Below the pieces are notes generated by a model, which did no database searches, was not told where the DNA came from, and was given only the letters and a program-made list of their open reading frames with translations. The position numbers and the translations under genes were made by a program. Shown here piece after piece: positions 56,017 through 56,086 of a stretch of DNA of 56,086 nucleotides. This DNA comes from Polaromonas sp. AER18D-145 (GTDB lineage: Bacteria > Pseudomonadota > Gammaproteobacteria > Burkholderiales > Burkholderiaceae_C), in NCBI RefSeq assembly GCF_002379095.1, contig NZ_NBZV01000030.1, forward strand, positions 1 through 56,086. Reading direction: 5' to 3'. How positions within the stretch are numbered: the first letter of the stretch is position 1; each line of letters opens with the position of its first letter.

Positions 56017-56086
56017 GGCATCACGCTGCGCCGGTGGTTCGCTGTGGACAGTAGGCGCAACTCCCCACTCCCTCCCCCCACCCCTC
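56017..56086. repeat. Window-end inverted repeat, right copy
   Basis: Inverse copy of bases 5-66, running from GGCATCACGCTGCG through GGACAGTAGGCGCAACT to the C-rich end. Differences of a few bases and a longer C/G tract distinguish it from the left copy. Confidence 0.7.

Overview
The window is about 56 kb of GC-rich DNA from a betaproteobacterium, most likely a member of the Comamonadaceae (Polaromonas/Rhodoferax/Variovorax type; genus not determinable by eye). The evidence is the gene content (Coq7 ubiquinone hydroxylase, an Omp32-like general porin, a GcvA-like LysR regulator, a DUF2917 protein, a glmU-lrp-glmS block) and several short repeat families typical of that family. It is chromosomal housekeeping and accessory DNA. 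I see no tRNA, rRNA, CRISPR array, phage or complete insertion sequence.

Layout. 0-7.4 kb: small DUF2905 membrane protein, ROK sugar kinase, zinc-ribbon membrane protein, a trehalose operon (otsB, GH15 glucosidase, otsA) and cca. 7.4-16.2 kb: NIPSNAP protein, glutathione S-transferase, NDUFA9-like reductase, hemerythrin, MgtC, lytic transglycosylase, 5-formyl-THF cyclo-ligase, LysR/DUF2917, TfoX-like and TetR regulators. 16.2-19.1 kb: a metallo-beta-lactamase-fold protein behind a G-tract run and a palindromic operator, two tandem BLUF photoreceptors and an FNR-like regulator. 19.5-27.9 kb: amino-sugar block (glmU, lrp, glmS) with a duplicated glmS 3' end, PhnA/YjdM, SlyD, ArgP and D-amino-acid dehydrogenase. 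28-32.2 kb: PQQ-type sugar dehydrogenase, cytochrome c and a TonB receptor that closely resembles E. coli PqqU (YncD), which together look like a PQQ-scavenging periplasmic oxidation module. 32.3-42.5 kb: queC, SbmA-like ABC exporter, a crotonase gene split by a structured inverted-repeat element, 5'-nucleotidase, cobalamin lower-ligand genes (cobC, cobS, cobT), threonine deaminase with a probable small RNA or leader upstream, OsmC. 42.8-47.1 kb: coq7 behind a toxin-antitoxin pair, porin, DUF3047 lipoprotein, and a second TA locus whose toxin is broken by repeats. 47.3-55.9 kb: a dipeptide/oligopeptide ABC transporter operon with two binding proteins and an M20 amidohydrolase.

The most striking property of the window is repeat invasion of genes. 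At least four short repeat families sit between and inside genes, often in frame, so they are translated as extra peptide segments (cca, 5-formyl-THF cyclo-ligase, CobS, CobC, the ABC exporter, DppF, probably the CWC-CobT reading frame) or they break genes (crotonase, RelE toxin). Other points for follow-up are the PQQ module, the glmS-tail scar, the ilvA-upstream RNA, the G-tract/operator promoter, and the BLUF pair in which one copy lacks the flavin-switch glutamine.
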